Positions 45,316 through 54,354 are shown, counted from the first letter of the stretch. The stretch: 64,000 nucleotides of DNA from Roseovarius atlanticus (GCF_001441615.1 NZ_LAXJ01000019.1:1-64000); one strand, 5' to 3'. Translations and numbers: made by a program. The notes: a model not told the origin generated them from the letters alone.

Positions 45316-46698
45316 ATGCCGTTTGAGCCCAACCGCGCTGCCATTCGATTTGGCTGTGGTCTTTCGCCGGAGATCGCCGCGCCGGTGGATGTGGACGCGA
45401 TGCTGGCCGCGCTGGCAGGGCCGGACCGCGCGGCAGAGCGGTTTCCCGTGGCCGGGTTCGACGTGGTGGGACGCGCCACTATTGCCGTGCAGCAGGCCGG
45501 GCGAGAGTTCCGCGACGCCAAGAGCGAAGACGCGCGCGTTGCAGCACGTGAGACGCGGAGAAAGCATCTTCGCGGTCTGCGCGAAAAGGCCGGAGGCTGG
45601 GTTCGCAATGCGCTGTTGCGGCGTGCGTTGGCAGAGGACGGGTTTCGCGAACGGCTGGCATTCTTCTGGTCAGACCATTTCACCGCGATCGGCCGTGCGG
45701 GTCCGCTCAGCTTTGGCTACCTGCCCTACGTGGAGGATGCGATCCGCCCGCATCTTGACGGGCGGTTTGCAGACATGTTGAAGGCCGTAATCACGCATCC
45801 GTATATGCTGATCTATTTCAAGCAGCATGTCACGGCCGGGCCCAACAGTGCCGTGGGCCAGCGTCGAAACCTGTCGCAGGACCTGAACGAGAATCTTGGG
45901 CGGGAACTGATCGAGCTGCACACGCTGGGGGTTGGGGCGGAGTATAGCCAGGCGGATGTGCGTGCGCTTGCGGAACTGCTGACGGGGATGTCGGTCGAAC
46001 GCGAGACCGAATTCTTGTTCCGGCCGCGCCTTGCCGAACCTGGTGCGCGGGAGGTGCTCGGCCGCGTCTATGGCGGCGCGGAGCTGTCCTTCGACAGGGT
46101 CGCGGCGGTGTTGGAGGACCTGGCCGCGCATCCGGCGACGGCGGCGCACCTGGCGCGTAAGCTGGCGGTGCATTTCACTGGTGACAGCCCCGACCCCGAC
46201 ATGGTCCGCGCGATGGCCGAAGCCTACCGCGCCAGCGATGGGCACTTGTTGGAGGTCTACCAAGCCATGCTGAGGCACCCGGCGGCATGGCACGCCGGGC
46301 CGGGCAATGTGAAGCAGCCGATCGATTTCGTTGGCTCCAGTTTACGGGCGTTGGGTGTTGCGTCTCGTCACGTGCCGGACGACTATCGCAAACTGAACCA
46401 GATGGTGCTGGGACCGATGGTGTTGATGGGCCAGGCCTGGGGTGCGCCGCTGGGGCCGGACGGCTGGCCCGAGGCGGACACCGCGTGGATCACGCCGCAG
46501 CGCATGGCCGCGCGGCTGCAATGGGGGATGTCGGTGCCGTTCCGCCTGATGCGGCTGCTGCCGGACCCGCGCGAGTTTGTCGAGACCGCGCTGGGCCCGG
46601 ATGTGCCCGAGGCGGTCCGCTTTGCCGCGAAGGCGGCGGAAACGCGCGCCGAAGGCGTGGGGCTGGTGTTGGCCTCGCCGGCGTTCCAGAGGATGTAG
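45316..46698 (+). CDS. DUF1800 family protein
   Basis: The 460 residues match DUF1800 (YLPYVEDAIRPHLDGRFADM, NLSQDLNENLGRELIELHTL, PHxx region LGVGAEYSQADVRALAELLT). No signal peptide is seen. DUF1800 genes regularly stand before a DUF1501 gene, as here, and the pair is thought to act in the cell envelope, but no biochemical role is known. Starts at 45310 and 45316 are both possible; GGAG at 45303 favours 45316. Confidence 0.85.
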   Translation: MPFEPNRAAIRFGCGLSPEIAAPVDVDAMLAALAGPDRAAERFPVAGFDVVGRATIAVQQAGREFRDAKSEDARVAARETRRKHLRGLREKAGGWVRNALLRRALAEDGFRERLAFFWSDHFTAIGRAGPLSFGYLPYVEDAIRPHLDGRFADMLKAVITHPYMLIYFKQHVTAGPNSAVGQRRNLSQDLNENLGRELIELHTLGVGAEYSQADVRALAELLTGMSVERETEFLFRPRLAEPGAREVLGRVYGGAELSFDRVAAVLEDLAAHPATAAHLARKLAVHFTGDSPDPDMVRAMAEAYRASDGHLLEVYQAMLRHPAAWHAGPGNVKQPIDFVGSSLRALGVASRHVPDDYRKLNQMVLGPMVLMGQAWGAPLGPDGWPEADTAWITPQRMAARLQWGMSVPFRLMRLLPDPREFVETALGPDVPEAVRFAAKAAETRAEGVGLVLASPAFQRM

Positions 46699-46714
46699 GA
46701 CAGGAGACCCGAGC

Positions 46715-47941
46715 ATGACCGATACCTCGCGCCGCGCGTTCCTTGGCCGCAGCCTGGCGCTGGGCTGTTCGCTGGCCGCCAGCCCGCTGGTGACGCCGGT
46801 CACCATGGCCAGCGCGCCGTGGGACACGCGGCTGGTGGTGATCATCCTGCGCGGCGCGATGGACGGGCTGGACGTGGTGCGGCCGGTGGGCGATCCGAAC
46901 TATGCCGCGTTGCGGGGCGAGGCCGCGCCGCAGGGCGGGCCGGCGCTGGACGGGATGTTCGCGCTGCATCCCGAGTTATCGGGGCTGATGCCGCTGTGGC
47001 AGGCCGGCGAGCTGGGCTTCGTGCACGCCGTCTCGACGCCCTATCGCGACAAGCGTAGCCATTTCGACGGGCAGGACATCCTGGAGGCCGGCACGGGGCA
47101 GGACGCGCTGGGCCGCGTCCGCGACGGTTGGCTGAACCGGATGTTGCAGGAGATGCCGGGGATCACCGCCGAGACGGCCTATGCGGTGGGGCGCGAGGAC
47201 ATGTTGATCCTGTCGGGGGAGGCGCCGGTGGCGAACTGGTCGCCCGAGGCGGCGCTGGCGCTGAGCCCGCAGGCGCAGCGGCTGCTGGAGAGGGTGATGC
47301 ATGACGACCCGCTGTTCCGCGCGACGATGGACGAGGCGATTTCCCTGTCGCAGGCCGAGATGGCGGAGGTGGCGGGGGGCGGCCCGCTGGAAACCGGCGA
47401 CATGATGAACGCGATGCAGGACAACATGCGCCCCACGCGCGACCGGGACCGCGTGGGCAGCGTTGCGCGCTTTGCCGCCGAGCGGTTGCGGGGCGATAGC
47501 CGGATCGCGGCCTTTTCGCTGAACGGGTTCGACACCCATGCGCACCAGGAGCGGAGCCTGCCGCGCGCTCTGGGGCCGTTGCAGGAGGCGGTTCTGACCC
47601 TGCGCGACGAGCTGGGCGAGGTCTGGGGCAAGACGGCCGTGCTGGCGATGACGGAATTCGGGCGCACGGCCCGGCTGAACGGCAGTGGCGGCACGGACCA
47701 TGGCACGGCGGGCGCGATGCTGCTGGCAGGCGGGGCGGTTCGCGGCGGGAAGGTTTTCGGCGACTGGCCGGGGTTGGCGGAGGCGGACCTGTACCAGCGC
47801 CGCGACCTGATGCCGACGCGGGATGTGCGCGCCATCGCGGGCTGGGCGATGCGCGAACTCTTCGGAGTCGACCGGGCGCAGATGGAGGGCACGATTTTTC
47901 CGGGGCTGGACATGGGCGCCGACCCAAAACTGATCCTGTAA
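46715..47941 (+). CDS. DUF1501 family protein, Tat-exported
   Basis: The 408 residues start MTDTSRRAFLGRSLALGCSL, with the twin Arg at 6-7 and a hydrophobic stretch, a Tat signal. The core matches DUF1501, which has an alkaline-phosphatase/sulfatase-like fold: VIILRGAMDGLDVVRPVGDP, FDTHAHQERSLPRALGPLQE, MTEFGRTARLNGSGGTDHGT. CAGGAGACCC precedes the ATG. It is 16 bases after the DUF1800 gene, so the two form one operon and probably one system. Confidence 0.87.
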   Translation: MTDTSRRAFLGRSLALGCSLAASPLVTPVTMASAPWDTRLVVIILRGAMDGLDVVRPVGDPNYAALRGEAAPQGGPALDGMFALHPELSGLMPLWQAGELGFVHAVSTPYRDKRSHFDGQDILEAGTGQDALGRVRDGWLNRMLQEMPGITAETAYAVGREDMLILSGEAPVANWSPEAALALSPQAQRLLERVMHDDPLFRATMDEAISLSQAEMAEVAGGGPLETGDMMNAMQDNMRPTRDRDRVGSVARFAAERLRGDSRIAAFSLNGFDTHAHQERSLPRALGPLQEAVLTLRDELGEVWGKTAVLAMTEFGRTARLNGSGGTDHGTAGAMLLAGGAVRGGKVFGDWPGLAEADLYQRRDLMPTRDVRAIAGWAMRELFGVDRAQMEGTIFPGLDMGADPKLIL

Positions 47942-48002
47942 GGTTTCGCTTTCCTCTCAGTGTCTTGTCTGGCTATTGTCCGGTGGGAAAGATGAGGCGC
48001 AG

Positions 48003-48722
48003 ATGACAGACGACCGCCCGGTGGGGCCGAAGATCCCGGATTGGACCGTGCCGCCGGTGCCGGACATGGCGCCGCTGGAAGGGCGCTATGTGCGGCTGGA
48101 AGCGCTGGACGCGGACAGGCACGCGGCGATCCTGTTCAAGGCCTTCGACGGGCATGACCACGTGTGGGATTACATGCCGGTGGGACCCTTTGCCTCGGCC
48201 GCGCAGTTTCATCGTTGGATGCGGGACGAAACAGCCAAGGCAACGATCCTGTTCTACGCGATCTACGACAAGGACCGGGGCGCCTATGGCGGGTTTGCGT
48301 CCTATCTGCGCATCAAGCCCGAGTCGGGGTCGATCGAGGTGGGGTTCATCGCCATGGCGCCGCAGCTTCAGCGGACGCGGGCGGCGACCGAGGCGATGCT
48401 CTTGATGATGCAATGGGCGTTCGAGGCTGGCTACCGGCGGTACGAGTGGAAGTGCGATGCGCTGAACATGCCCTCGCGGCGGGCGGCGCAACGCTTCGGC
48501 TTTACCTTCGAGGGGGTGTTCGTGCAGGCCACGGTGGTCAAGGGCCGGAACCGCGACACCGCGTGGTTCGCGGTGATCGACAAGGATTGGCCGGCGCTGC
48601 GGGAAGCCTACCAGTTCTGGCTGGCGCCCGAGAATTTCGACAAGGACGGCCGCCAGATCGAACGGCTGGCCGACCTGACGCGGCTGGTGCGCCGGGGCGG
48701 CGACCCGGCGCAGGGGGGCTGA
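48003..48722 (+). CDS. GNAT family N-acetyltransferase (RimJ/RimL-like)
   Basis: A 239-residue acyl-CoA-dependent transferase. The domain spans about 25-195, with APLEGRYVRLEALDADRHAA at the start and the acetyl-CoA region QLQRTRAATEAMLLMMQWAF, in place of the usual Q/R-x-x-G-x-G/A. The substrate may be a protein N-terminus or a small amine. The ATG at 48003 is preferred over a GTG at 47976. It stands alone. Confidence 0.82.
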   Translation: MTDDRPVGPKIPDWTVPPVPDMAPLEGRYVRLEALDADRHAAILFKAFDGHDHVWDYMPVGPFASAAQFHRWMRDETAKATILFYAIYDKDRGAYGGFASYLRIKPESGSIEVGFIAMAPQLQRTRAATEAMLLMMQWAFEAGYRRYEWKCDALNMPSRRAAQRFGFTFEGVFVQATVVKGRNRDTAWFAVIDKDWPALREAYQFWLAPENFDKDGRQIERLADLTRLVRRGGDPAQGG

Positions 48723-48743
48723 CGCACTCTGGTGTGCAAGGGA

Positions 48744-49460
48744 TCAGATGGCGACGCGCCGGCTGATCCGGTCCTGCACCATGGCCGTCAGCGCCTTGAC
48801 CGTGGCCGTGGGCGTGCGGCCACGCGCGCGAAGCTCGGCGAGGTCTTTGGTGGCCTGCAAGAGCGCGGTGTCATGGGCCGAGCGGGCAACGCCATCCAGA
48901 AACTGCGCCACGTAATCCAGCACCGGGCCATCGCTGTGATCGTCCAGCAGGTTGGCGGCATGATTCATGTCGTCGCGATAGGCCATCGGGTCGGGTGTGA
49001 TCCGGGCCTGCGACACCGCGCGGGGGCCGGCGGGACGGTAGGTTTCGGGCAGGGCCGCCAGCACGCCCTGCTGAAAGGCCGCAAGGCTGTCGAGCGGTTT
49101 GTCGAGAAACCCGTCGGCGCCGGCATTGATCGCCTCAGTTGCCATGTCGGAATTGCCGCTGAGCCCCAGAAGGCCGGTCACGCGCGGAATGGCCGAGGCC
49201 AGTTCCGCGATCAGGTCAAGGCCCGAGCCGTCGGGCAGACCCAGATCGACAATGACGACGGACGGGCGATAGACCGACAGGTGCCGCCGCGCCGAGCGCA
49301 GGCAGTCGGCCCGCCGGATACGCGCCCCGCTGCGCAGGCACATCAGGCGGATCGCCTCGCACGCGTATCGGCTGTCCTCGACCACGAGGATGGTCAGGCC
49401 CAGAAGCGGGCGTCGCGCGGTTGGCGTCTTGGTAAGTGTCAGGCTGTCATTGTCGTCCAT
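48744..49460 (-). CDS. Response regulator with a C-terminal helical region
   Basis: The receiver domain lies at about 22-135 of 238: D29 (VVEDSRYA), phosphoacceptor D72 (IVDLGLPDGSG), S101 in place of the usual Thr (LGLSGNS) and K121 (LDKPL). The C-terminal 100 residues are helical without a recognised DNA-binding motif. The start at 49460 follows GGAG; an earlier start at 49481 is possible. A CtrA-like site lies 50 bases upstream. Confidence 0.8.
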   Translation of the reverse strand: MDDNDSLTLTKTPTARRPLLGLTILVVEDSRYACEAIRLMCLRSGARIRRADCLRSARRHLSVYRPSVVIVDLGLPDGSGLDLIAELASAIPRVTGLLGLSGNSDMATEAINAGADGFLDKPLDSLAAFQQGVLAALPETYRPAGPRAVSQARITPDPMAYRDDMNHAANLLDDHSDGPVLDYVAQFLDGVARSAHDTALLQATKDLAELRARGRTPTATVKALTAMVQDRISRRVAI

Positions 49461-49509
49461 TGGGTTGCTCCATTCCGGCACCGGGTAAGCCGAAGCTAGG
49501 CAGGGTTGG

Positions 49510-49524
49510 CTAACGAAGGGTTAA
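49510..49524. promoter_or_regulatory. Candidate CtrA-binding site (one mismatch)
   Basis: CTAACGAAGGGTTAA, which on the minus strand reads TTAA-N7-TTAG, one base off the TTAA-N7-TTAA consensus. It lies 50 bases upstream of the response-regulator start. Confidence 0.35.
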
Positions 49525-49642
49525 GCGGTCGGTGAAAATCTTCCGGACCGGACGATTTGACGGGTTGCGTCGGCGTGTCGCTTGCCCCCGGCGCGTGAGC
49601 GGCCCATAACGAGGCCAGCAGTGTCAGACCAAGGAGAGCGCC

Positions 49643-50047
49643 ATGATCGGACGCCTGAACCACGTGGCCATTGCCGTGCCCGACCTCGAGGCGGCGGCGG
49701 ACCAGTACCGCAATGCGCTGGGCGCCAATGTGGGCGCGCCGCAGGATGAGCCGGATCACGGCGTGACGGTGATTTTCATCGAGTTGCCCAACACCAAGAT
49801 CGAGCTGCTGTATCCGTTGGGCGAGGACAGCCCGATCAACGGGTTTCTAGAAAAGAACCCGGCGGGGGGCATTCACCATGTCTGCTACGAGGTCGAGGAC
49901 ATCATCGCCGCGCGCGACCACCTGAAGGAGAGCGGCGCGCGGGTGTTGGGCAGTGGCGAGCCCAAGATCGGCGCGCATGGCAAGCCGGTGCTGTTCTTGC
50001 ATCCGAAGGATTTCAACGGCTGCCTCGTGGAACTGGAACAGGTCTGA
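49643..50047 (+). CDS. mce: Methylmalonyl-CoA epimerase
   Basis: Interconverts the (R) and (S) forms of methylmalonyl-CoA, in propionate and ethylmalonyl-CoA metabolism. The 134 residues have the VOC metal-ligand pattern with H7 (LNHVAIAV), GGIHHVCYEV and the C-terminal GCLVELEQ. AAGGAGAGCGCC precedes the ATG. It shares its last base with the first base of the next gene, a usual arrangement in Rhodobacteraceae. Confidence 0.92.
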   Translation: MIGRLNHVAIAVPDLEAAADQYRNALGANVGAPQDEPDHGVTVIFIELPNTKIELLYPLGEDSPINGFLEKNPAGGIHHVCYEVEDIIAARDHLKESGARVLGSGEPKIGAHGKPVLFLHPKDFNGCLVELEQV

Positions 50048-50325
50048 TGGGAATCGCGTCGGGCATCGTTCTGTTTCTGGTGATCTGGTTCATGACCTTC
50101 CTGATCGCCTTGCCGATCCGCATCCAGACGCAGGGCGAGGCGGGCACGACAGTCGAGGGCACGCACAAGGGCTCGCCCGAGCGGCATCACCTGCGCAAGA
50201 AGTTCATCATCGTCACGGGCGTGGCGTTCGTGCTGTGGGCGATTGCGGCCTATGTGATCCTGGGCGGCGTGATCACGGTGGAAGACATCGATTTCTTCGG
50301 CACGATGTCGGGCGCGCGGAACTAG
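50047..50325 (+). CDS. DUF1467 family membrane protein
   Basis: A 92-residue protein with two spans: IVLFLVIWFMTFLIALPIRI (7-26) and FIIVTGVAFVLWAIAAYVIL (about 53-72), and between them a polar loop with QTQGEAGTT and RHHLRKK. It overlaps mce by one base. The pairing is conserved in this group, but no function is known. Confidence 0.85.
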   Translation: MGIASGIVLFLVIWFMTFLIALPIRIQTQGEAGTTVEGTHKGSPERHHLRKKFIIVTGVAFVLWAIAAYVILGGVITVEDIDFFGTMSGARN

Positions 50326-50326
50326 A

Positions 50327-50373
50327 GCATGTCGCTCAAAAGTGGGAACCGGTTTTGAGCTTCTCGGACATGC
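50327..50373. repeat. GCATGTCG palindrome (rhizobial-type element)
   Basis: GCATGTC (50327-50333) and GACATGC (50367-50373) enclose CTCAAAA (50335-50341) and TTTTGAG (50353-50359), with GTGGGAACCGG in the loop. The layout is the same as a dispersed palindrome well known to me from Rhizobiales genomes. It lies just after DUF1467 and before the convergent Lrp gene, so it may also terminate. Confidence 0.65.
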
Positions 50374-50385
50374 GGCTGCAAAGAC

Positions 50386-50844
50386 TCATAGCGGCAGGGC
50401 CGTGGTGTCCTTGATCTCCTCCATCACGAAGCTGGCCGAGACATCGCGCATGGGCACGCGGGCGATCAGCGCCTGGTAGAGACGGTCGTAATCGGCCATG
50501 TCCGCGACGCGGGCGCGTATCAGGTAGTCGAGATCGCCGGTCATGCGGTAAACGCCGAGGATTTCCGGCATGGCGCGGGTGGCGCGGGCGAAGGTGTCGA
50601 GCCAGTCGGCGTCATGCTGGGCGGCGCGGACCTGGATGAAGACGGTGAGGCCGAGGTTCAGCTTGGCGGCATCCAGAAGCGTGACGCGGGCGCGGATGAT
50701 CCCGGCATCCTCCATCGTCTTGATGCGGCGCCAGCAGGCGTTGCGCGACAGGCCGACGCGGGTGCCGATTTCCTCCAGCCCAAGCGATGCGTCGCGCTGC
50801 AGTTCGTGCAGGATTTTCCGGTCAAGATCGTCGATTTTCCACAT
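50386..50844 (-). CDS. Lrp/AsnC family transcriptional regulator
   Basis: A 152-residue protein with an N-terminal winged helix-turn-helix (MWKIDDLDRKILHELQRD, GLEEIGTRVGLSRNACWRRI) and a C-terminal RAM domain that binds amino acids and oligomerises. The ATG at 50844 fits the family start; a GTG at 50871 would add nine residues. It is divergent from the DUF6356 gene. The RAM part ends with DVSASFVMEEIKDTTALPL, typical of regulators of amino acid catabolism. Confidence 0.88.
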   Translation of the reverse strand: MWKIDDLDRKILHELQRDASLGLEEIGTRVGLSRNACWRRIKTMEDAGIIRARVTLLDAAKLNLGLTVFIQVRAAQHDADWLDTFARATRAMPEILGVYRMTGDLDYLIRARVADMADYDRLYQALIARVPMRDVSASFVMEEIKDTTALPL

Positions 50845-50856
50845 GATGACATAATA

Positions 50857-50871
50857 GTGGGAAAATTTCAC
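50857..50871. promoter_or_regulatory. Candidate Lrp operator
   Basis: GTGGGAAAATTTCAC has GTG/CAC ends around an AT core, resembling Lrp/AsnC sites. It lies between the regulator and the divergent DUF6356 gene, suiting autoregulation. Confidence 0.3.
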
Positions 50872-50958
50872 GAATAACAGTGGATTTGATTGAAGGTTGA
50901 GAAAACGTCTCGGGATGAGTTTGATAGTTTAAGGGAAACCGATCAAAAGGAGTTTCCC

Positions 50959-51165
50959 ATGCTGGCCCGTCTTTTCCTTGCCCATCCGCAAAGTGTCGAT
51001 GAGACCTACCTGGAACACGCCCGGTTCGCAGGATCGTTTAGTGTTAAACTACTTGCCGCCGGGTTCTGCGCGTTGGTCCACGCGGTCTTGCCCTTTGCGT
51101 TCGAGAAGACGGCCAGCCGGATGATCGCGGAGATGTATGCCAGGACGCATGGGCGGGGCCAATAA
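50959..51165 (+). CDS. DUF6356 family protein
   Basis: The 68 residues (MLARLFLAHPQSVDETYLEH...) match a short family with the pattern HPQSVDETYLEHARFA, then a hydrophobic helix SVKLLAAGFCALVHAVLPFA, then FEKTASRMIAEMYART. It is a probable membrane-associated protein. AAAAGGAG precedes the ATG at 50959. The divergent Lrp regulator may control it. Confidence 0.8.
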   Translation: MLARLFLAHPQSVDETYLEHARFAGSFSVKLLAAGFCALVHAVLPFAFEKTASRMIAEMYARTHGRGQ

Positions 51166-51177
51166 AGACGCACGGGT

Positions 51178-51201
51178 GCGTGGGTTTTCACCCACCCTAC
51201 G
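51178..51201. repeat. GTGGGGT-type palindrome, copy 10
   Basis: GCGTGGGT and ACCCACC around TTTC, then CTACG. It lies between convergent genes, 51 bases before copy 11. Confidence 0.8.
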
Positions 51202-51251
51202 CGGCCCCCATACGGCCCGCAGGCGGGTGGGTGTTGCGGCATTGGGAACGC

Positions 51252-51278
51252 CATGGCGGGGTGCAACCCCGCCCTACG
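51252..51278. repeat. GTGGGGT-type palindrome, copy 11 (compensated)
   Basis: GGCGGGGT and ACCCCGCC around GCA, then CTACG. Against copy 1 (GGTGGGGT/ACCCCACC), T to C in the left arm is matched by A to G in the right arm, so the pairing is kept. Confidence 0.8.
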
Positions 51279-51280
51279 GA

Positions 51281-51895
51281 TCAATTGGCGATATAGCGTT
51301 TGCGGTTGTGGTTGAAGGTGATCACGAGGTTGAGAACCAGTGCGCCCAAGAGCGACCAGCCCACCACGCTGAGCGGGAACAGGAGCGCGGCGGCGGTGAA
51401 GATCACCGCGTCGGTCATCAATTGCACGTAGCCCGCGCGGAAGCCGGTTTTCTCCTGCACCCAGAAGGCGACGACGCCGAGACCACCAAGCGAGCTTTTG
51501 TGTCGGAACATCGCCAGAAGGCCCATGCCCACCGTCGCGCCGAAGATCACGGCGCCGAGTGCGGGGTGCAGATGCTCGATTGTGAAGCCGAGCGGCAGGA
51601 AATCCGTCACCAGTGACAACAACCCCACGGAAACGAGCGATTTTATGGTGAATTCCAGCCCGAGCTTGCCATAGGCCAGCGCGTAGAAGGGCAGGTTGAT
51701 GAGAAAGAATACCACACCGAAGGACCAGCCCGAGAGGTAGCTGAGGATCACGGCCACACCGGCGGTCTGGCCGGTGATGAGGCCCACGGTGGTCAGAATG
51801 TGGATGCCCACCCCGCAGAGCAGCACGCCGAGGGCGATGCCCTGGGCGTCTTCGATCGGGGAATGGGGTACCGTGGGCGTGTCTGTGGCGGTCAT
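51281..51895 (-). CDS. YitT family membrane protein
   Basis: A 204-residue protein with about five or six spans, starting after MTATDTPTVPHSPIEDAQG. The segments GVAVILSYLSGWSFGVVFFL and LPLGFTIEHLHPALGAVIFG (external loop with HLHP) match the YitT membrane domain. No substrate is known. The start at 51895 is preferred over a GTG at 51931. The stop is two bases from palindrome copy 11. Confidence 0.82.
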   Translation of the reverse strand: MTATDTPTVPHSPIEDAQGIALGVLLCGVGIHILTTVGLITGQTAGVAVILSYLSGWSFGVVFFLINLPFYALAYGKLGLEFTIKSLVSVGLLSLVTDFLPLGFTIEHLHPALGAVIFGATVGMGLLAMFRHKSSLGGLGVVAFWVQEKTGFRAGYVQLMTDAVIFTAAALLFPLSVVGWSLLGALVLNLVITFNHNRKRYIAN

Positions 51896-52014
51896 GCGGG
51901 TGAGATAGGACAGACTGCCTGCCACTTCCACGAAATCCCGCCGCCCTGTGCGTATTGAACAGGCAATGCAAGATTATACAGCGTCCCGTTCGATCCTTGC
52001 ACAGGTCTTAGATG

Positions 52015-52044
52015 GAAAAGCCGCCCCGTTTGAGCGGGGCGGCT
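52015..52044 (-). terminator. Terminator after icd
   Basis: AAGCCGCCCCG (52018-52028) pairs with CGGGGCGGCTT (52034-52044), loop TTTGA. Reading on the minus strand it is followed by TTTTCC. Confidence 0.88.
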
Positions 52045-52067
52045 TGGGTCTTCGTATGAAGGATCAA

Positions 52068-54275
52068 TTACTTGCCGATGATGCCGTTCAGCGTGGGGCT
52101 GGGGCGCATCACGGTGGCAAGGCGGCCCGCGTCGGGGTGGTAGTAGCCGCCGGTATCCGCCGGGCTGCCCTGCGCCGCGGCGAGTTCCGCGACGATCTGG
52201 TCCTCGTTTTCGGCCAGCGCCTTGGCCATGGGTGCGAATTCCTCGGCCAGCTTGGGGTCGTCGGTTTGCGCGGCCAGTGCCTCGGCCCAGTAGCGGGCGA
52301 ACCAGTAGTGGCTGTCGCGGTTGTCGGGCTCGCCCACTTTGCGCGAGGGCGAGCGGTTGTGGTCGAGGATGCCCTGGGTCGCTTCCTCGATGGTTTCGCC
52401 GAGGATGCGGGCGCGGGCGTTGTCCTTGGTCTCGCCCAGGAACTTGAAGCTTTCGCCCAAGGCGCAGAATTCGCCAAGGCTGTCCCAGCGCAGGTGGTTT
52501 TCGGCCTGCAGCTGTTGCACGTGCTTGGGCGCGGAGCCGCCCGCGCCGGTCTCGAAGAGGCCTCCGCCGTTCATCAGTTTCACGATCGACAGCATCTTGG
52601 CCGAAGTGGCCAGTTCGAGGATCGGGAAGAGGTCCGTGAGGTAGTCGCGCAGCACGTTGCCCGTGATGGCGATGGTGTTTTCGCCCTTGGTGATGGTTTC
52701 CAAAGACGCGCGGGTGGCTTCGCGCGGGGCCATGATCTCGAACTTGTCGGCGACGCCTTTCGCCTCAAGGATCGGCTTCACAAAGGAAATGAGCTCGGCA
52801 TCGTGGGCGCGGGTCTCGTCGAGCCAGAAGATCGCGCGGTAGCCGGTGGCCTTCTGCCGTTCGATAGCAAGGTTGACCCAGTCCTCGATCGGCGCCTTGC
52901 GGGCCGAGGCGGAGCGCCAGATGTCGCCTTTCTTGACCTCGTGCGAGTGCAGCACGGTGCCGTCTTCGAGGATCATCTTGACGGTGCCGTCCTCGGGGAT
53001 CTCGAAGGTGGTCGGGTGGCTGCCGTATTCCTCGGCCTTTTGCGCCATGAGCCCGAGGTTCTGCACGGTGCCGGCGGTGGCCGGGTCCAGTTTTCCGTTT
53101 GCCTTGAAGAACTTGATGCTCTCGTCATAGACCGGCGCGTAGGAGCTGTCGGGTATGATGCAGACGGCATCGTGTTCCTTGTTGTCCGGGCCCCAGCCCT
53201 TGCCGCCCGAGCGGATGAGGGCGGGCATGGAGGCGTCGATGATGACGTCGGAGGGCACGTGCAGGTTGGTGATGCCCCGGTCGCTGTCGACCATGTACAT
53301 CGGCGGGCGCGCCGCGCGGCAATCCTCGATGGCGGCCATGATTTCGGCGTCGTCTTTGACGCGCTCCAGCAGGTCGCCCAGGCCGGAGGCGGGGTTGACG
53401 CCCAGTTCCTTCATCCGGTCGCCGTATTTGTCGAACACCGGCTTCAGCCACTCCTTGACCGCGTGGCCGAAGATGATGGGGTCGGAGACCTTCATCATGG
53501 TGGCCTTGAGGTGCAGCGAGAAAAGCACGCCCTCTTCTTTGGTCTTCTTGATTTCCTCGGCGAGGAAGGCATCGAGCGCGGAGGCGCTCATGTAGGTGGC
53601 GTCGACGACGGTGCCGGCGGGATAGCTGACGCCCTCCTTCAGCACGGTTTCGCCGTTGGCGCCTTCCAGCACGATTTTCGCGGTGGCGGCGCCGTCGAGC
53701 GTGGCGGATTTCTCGTTCGAGAAGAAGTCGCCCGCGTCCATCGAGGCTACGCGCGTCTTGCTGTCGGACGACCAGTCGCCCATGCGGTGCGGATTGTTCT
53801 GGGCGTATTTCTTGACCGGCGCGGCGGCGCGGCGGTCGGAGTTGCCTTCGCGCAGGACGGGGTTCACGGCCGAGCCCTTGATCGCGTCGTAGCGGGCGCG
53901 AACCTCTTTTTCTGCGTCGGTTTCCGGCGTCTCGGGGTAGTCGGGGATGGCGTAGCCCTGGCCCTGAAGTTCGCGCACGGCGGCCACCAGCTGCGGCACG
54001 GAGGCCGAGATGTTGGGCAGCTTGATGACGTTGGCGCCGGGTTGCTTGACCAGTTCGCCCAGGGCGGCAAGGTCGTCGGAGACGCGCTGATCCTCGGTCA
54101 GGTGATCGGGGAAGGTGGCCAGGATGCGGCCCGCCAGCGAGATGTCGCGGGTGCCGACGGTGATGTCGGCGGCGGTGGCGAAGCTCTGGATGATGGGCAG
54201 GAGGGACGCGCTGGCCAGTTCGGGGGCCTCGTCGACCTTGGTGTAGATGATATCGGGAGTGGAGGTGTCGGCCAT
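52068..54275 (-). CDS. icd: Isocitrate dehydrogenase (NADP), monomeric type
   Basis: Oxidises isocitrate to 2-oxoglutarate with NADP in the citric acid cycle. The 735 residues are the size of the large monomeric enzyme, unrelated in length to the 416-residue E. coli dimer. Recognised segments: [55 protein letters not shown], and the end [11 protein letters not shown]. The ATG at 54275 follows AAAGGTATTTCCG; an upstream in-frame start is not needed. Confidence 0.95.
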   Translation of the reverse strand: MADTSTPDIIYTKVDEAPELASASLLPIIQSFATAADITVGTRDISLAGRILATFPDHLTEDQRVSDDLAALGELVKQPGANVIKLPNISASVPQLVAAVRELQGQGYAIPDYPETPETDAEKEVRARYDAIKGSAVNPVLREGNSDRRAAAPVKKYAQNNPHRMGDWSSDSKTRVASMDAGDFFSNEKSATLDGAATAKIVLEGANGETVLKEGVSYPAGTVVDATYMSASALDAFLAEEIKKTKEEGVLFSLHLKATMMKVSDPIIFGHAVKEWLKPVFDKYGDRMKELGVNPASGLGDLLERVKDDAEIMAAIEDCRAARPPMYMVDSDRGITNLHVPSDVIIDASMPALIRSGGKGWGPDNKEHDAVCIIPDSSYAPVYDESIKFFKANGKLDPATAGTVQNLGLMAQKAEEYGSHPTTFEIPEDGTVKMILEDGTVLHSHEVKKGDIWRSASARKAPIEDWVNLAIERQKATGYRAIFWLDETRAHDAELISFVKPILEAKGVADKFEIMAPREATRASLETITKGENTIAITGNVLRDYLTDLFPILELATSAKMLSIVKLMNGGGLFETGAGGSAPKHVQQLQAENHLRWDSLGEFCALGESFKFLGETKDNARARILGETIEEATQGILDHNRSPSRKVGEPDNRDSHYWFARYWAEALAAQTDDPKLAEEFAPMAKALAENEDQIVAELAAAQGSPADTGGYYHPDAGRLATVMRPSPTLNGIIGK

Positions 54276-54354
54276 CGGAAATACCTTTCGATCAGGACAT
54301 GACAAAGCGTGAGTCTTGAGCGCGTCATAGACCATGGCCGGGGATTTGGCCAGA

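Noticed and set aside
51948-54302. Long open frame on the plus strand opposite icd
   Set aside because: Antisense shadow of monomeric isocitrate dehydrogenase; Gly/Val/Asp-rich composition typical of such shadows.
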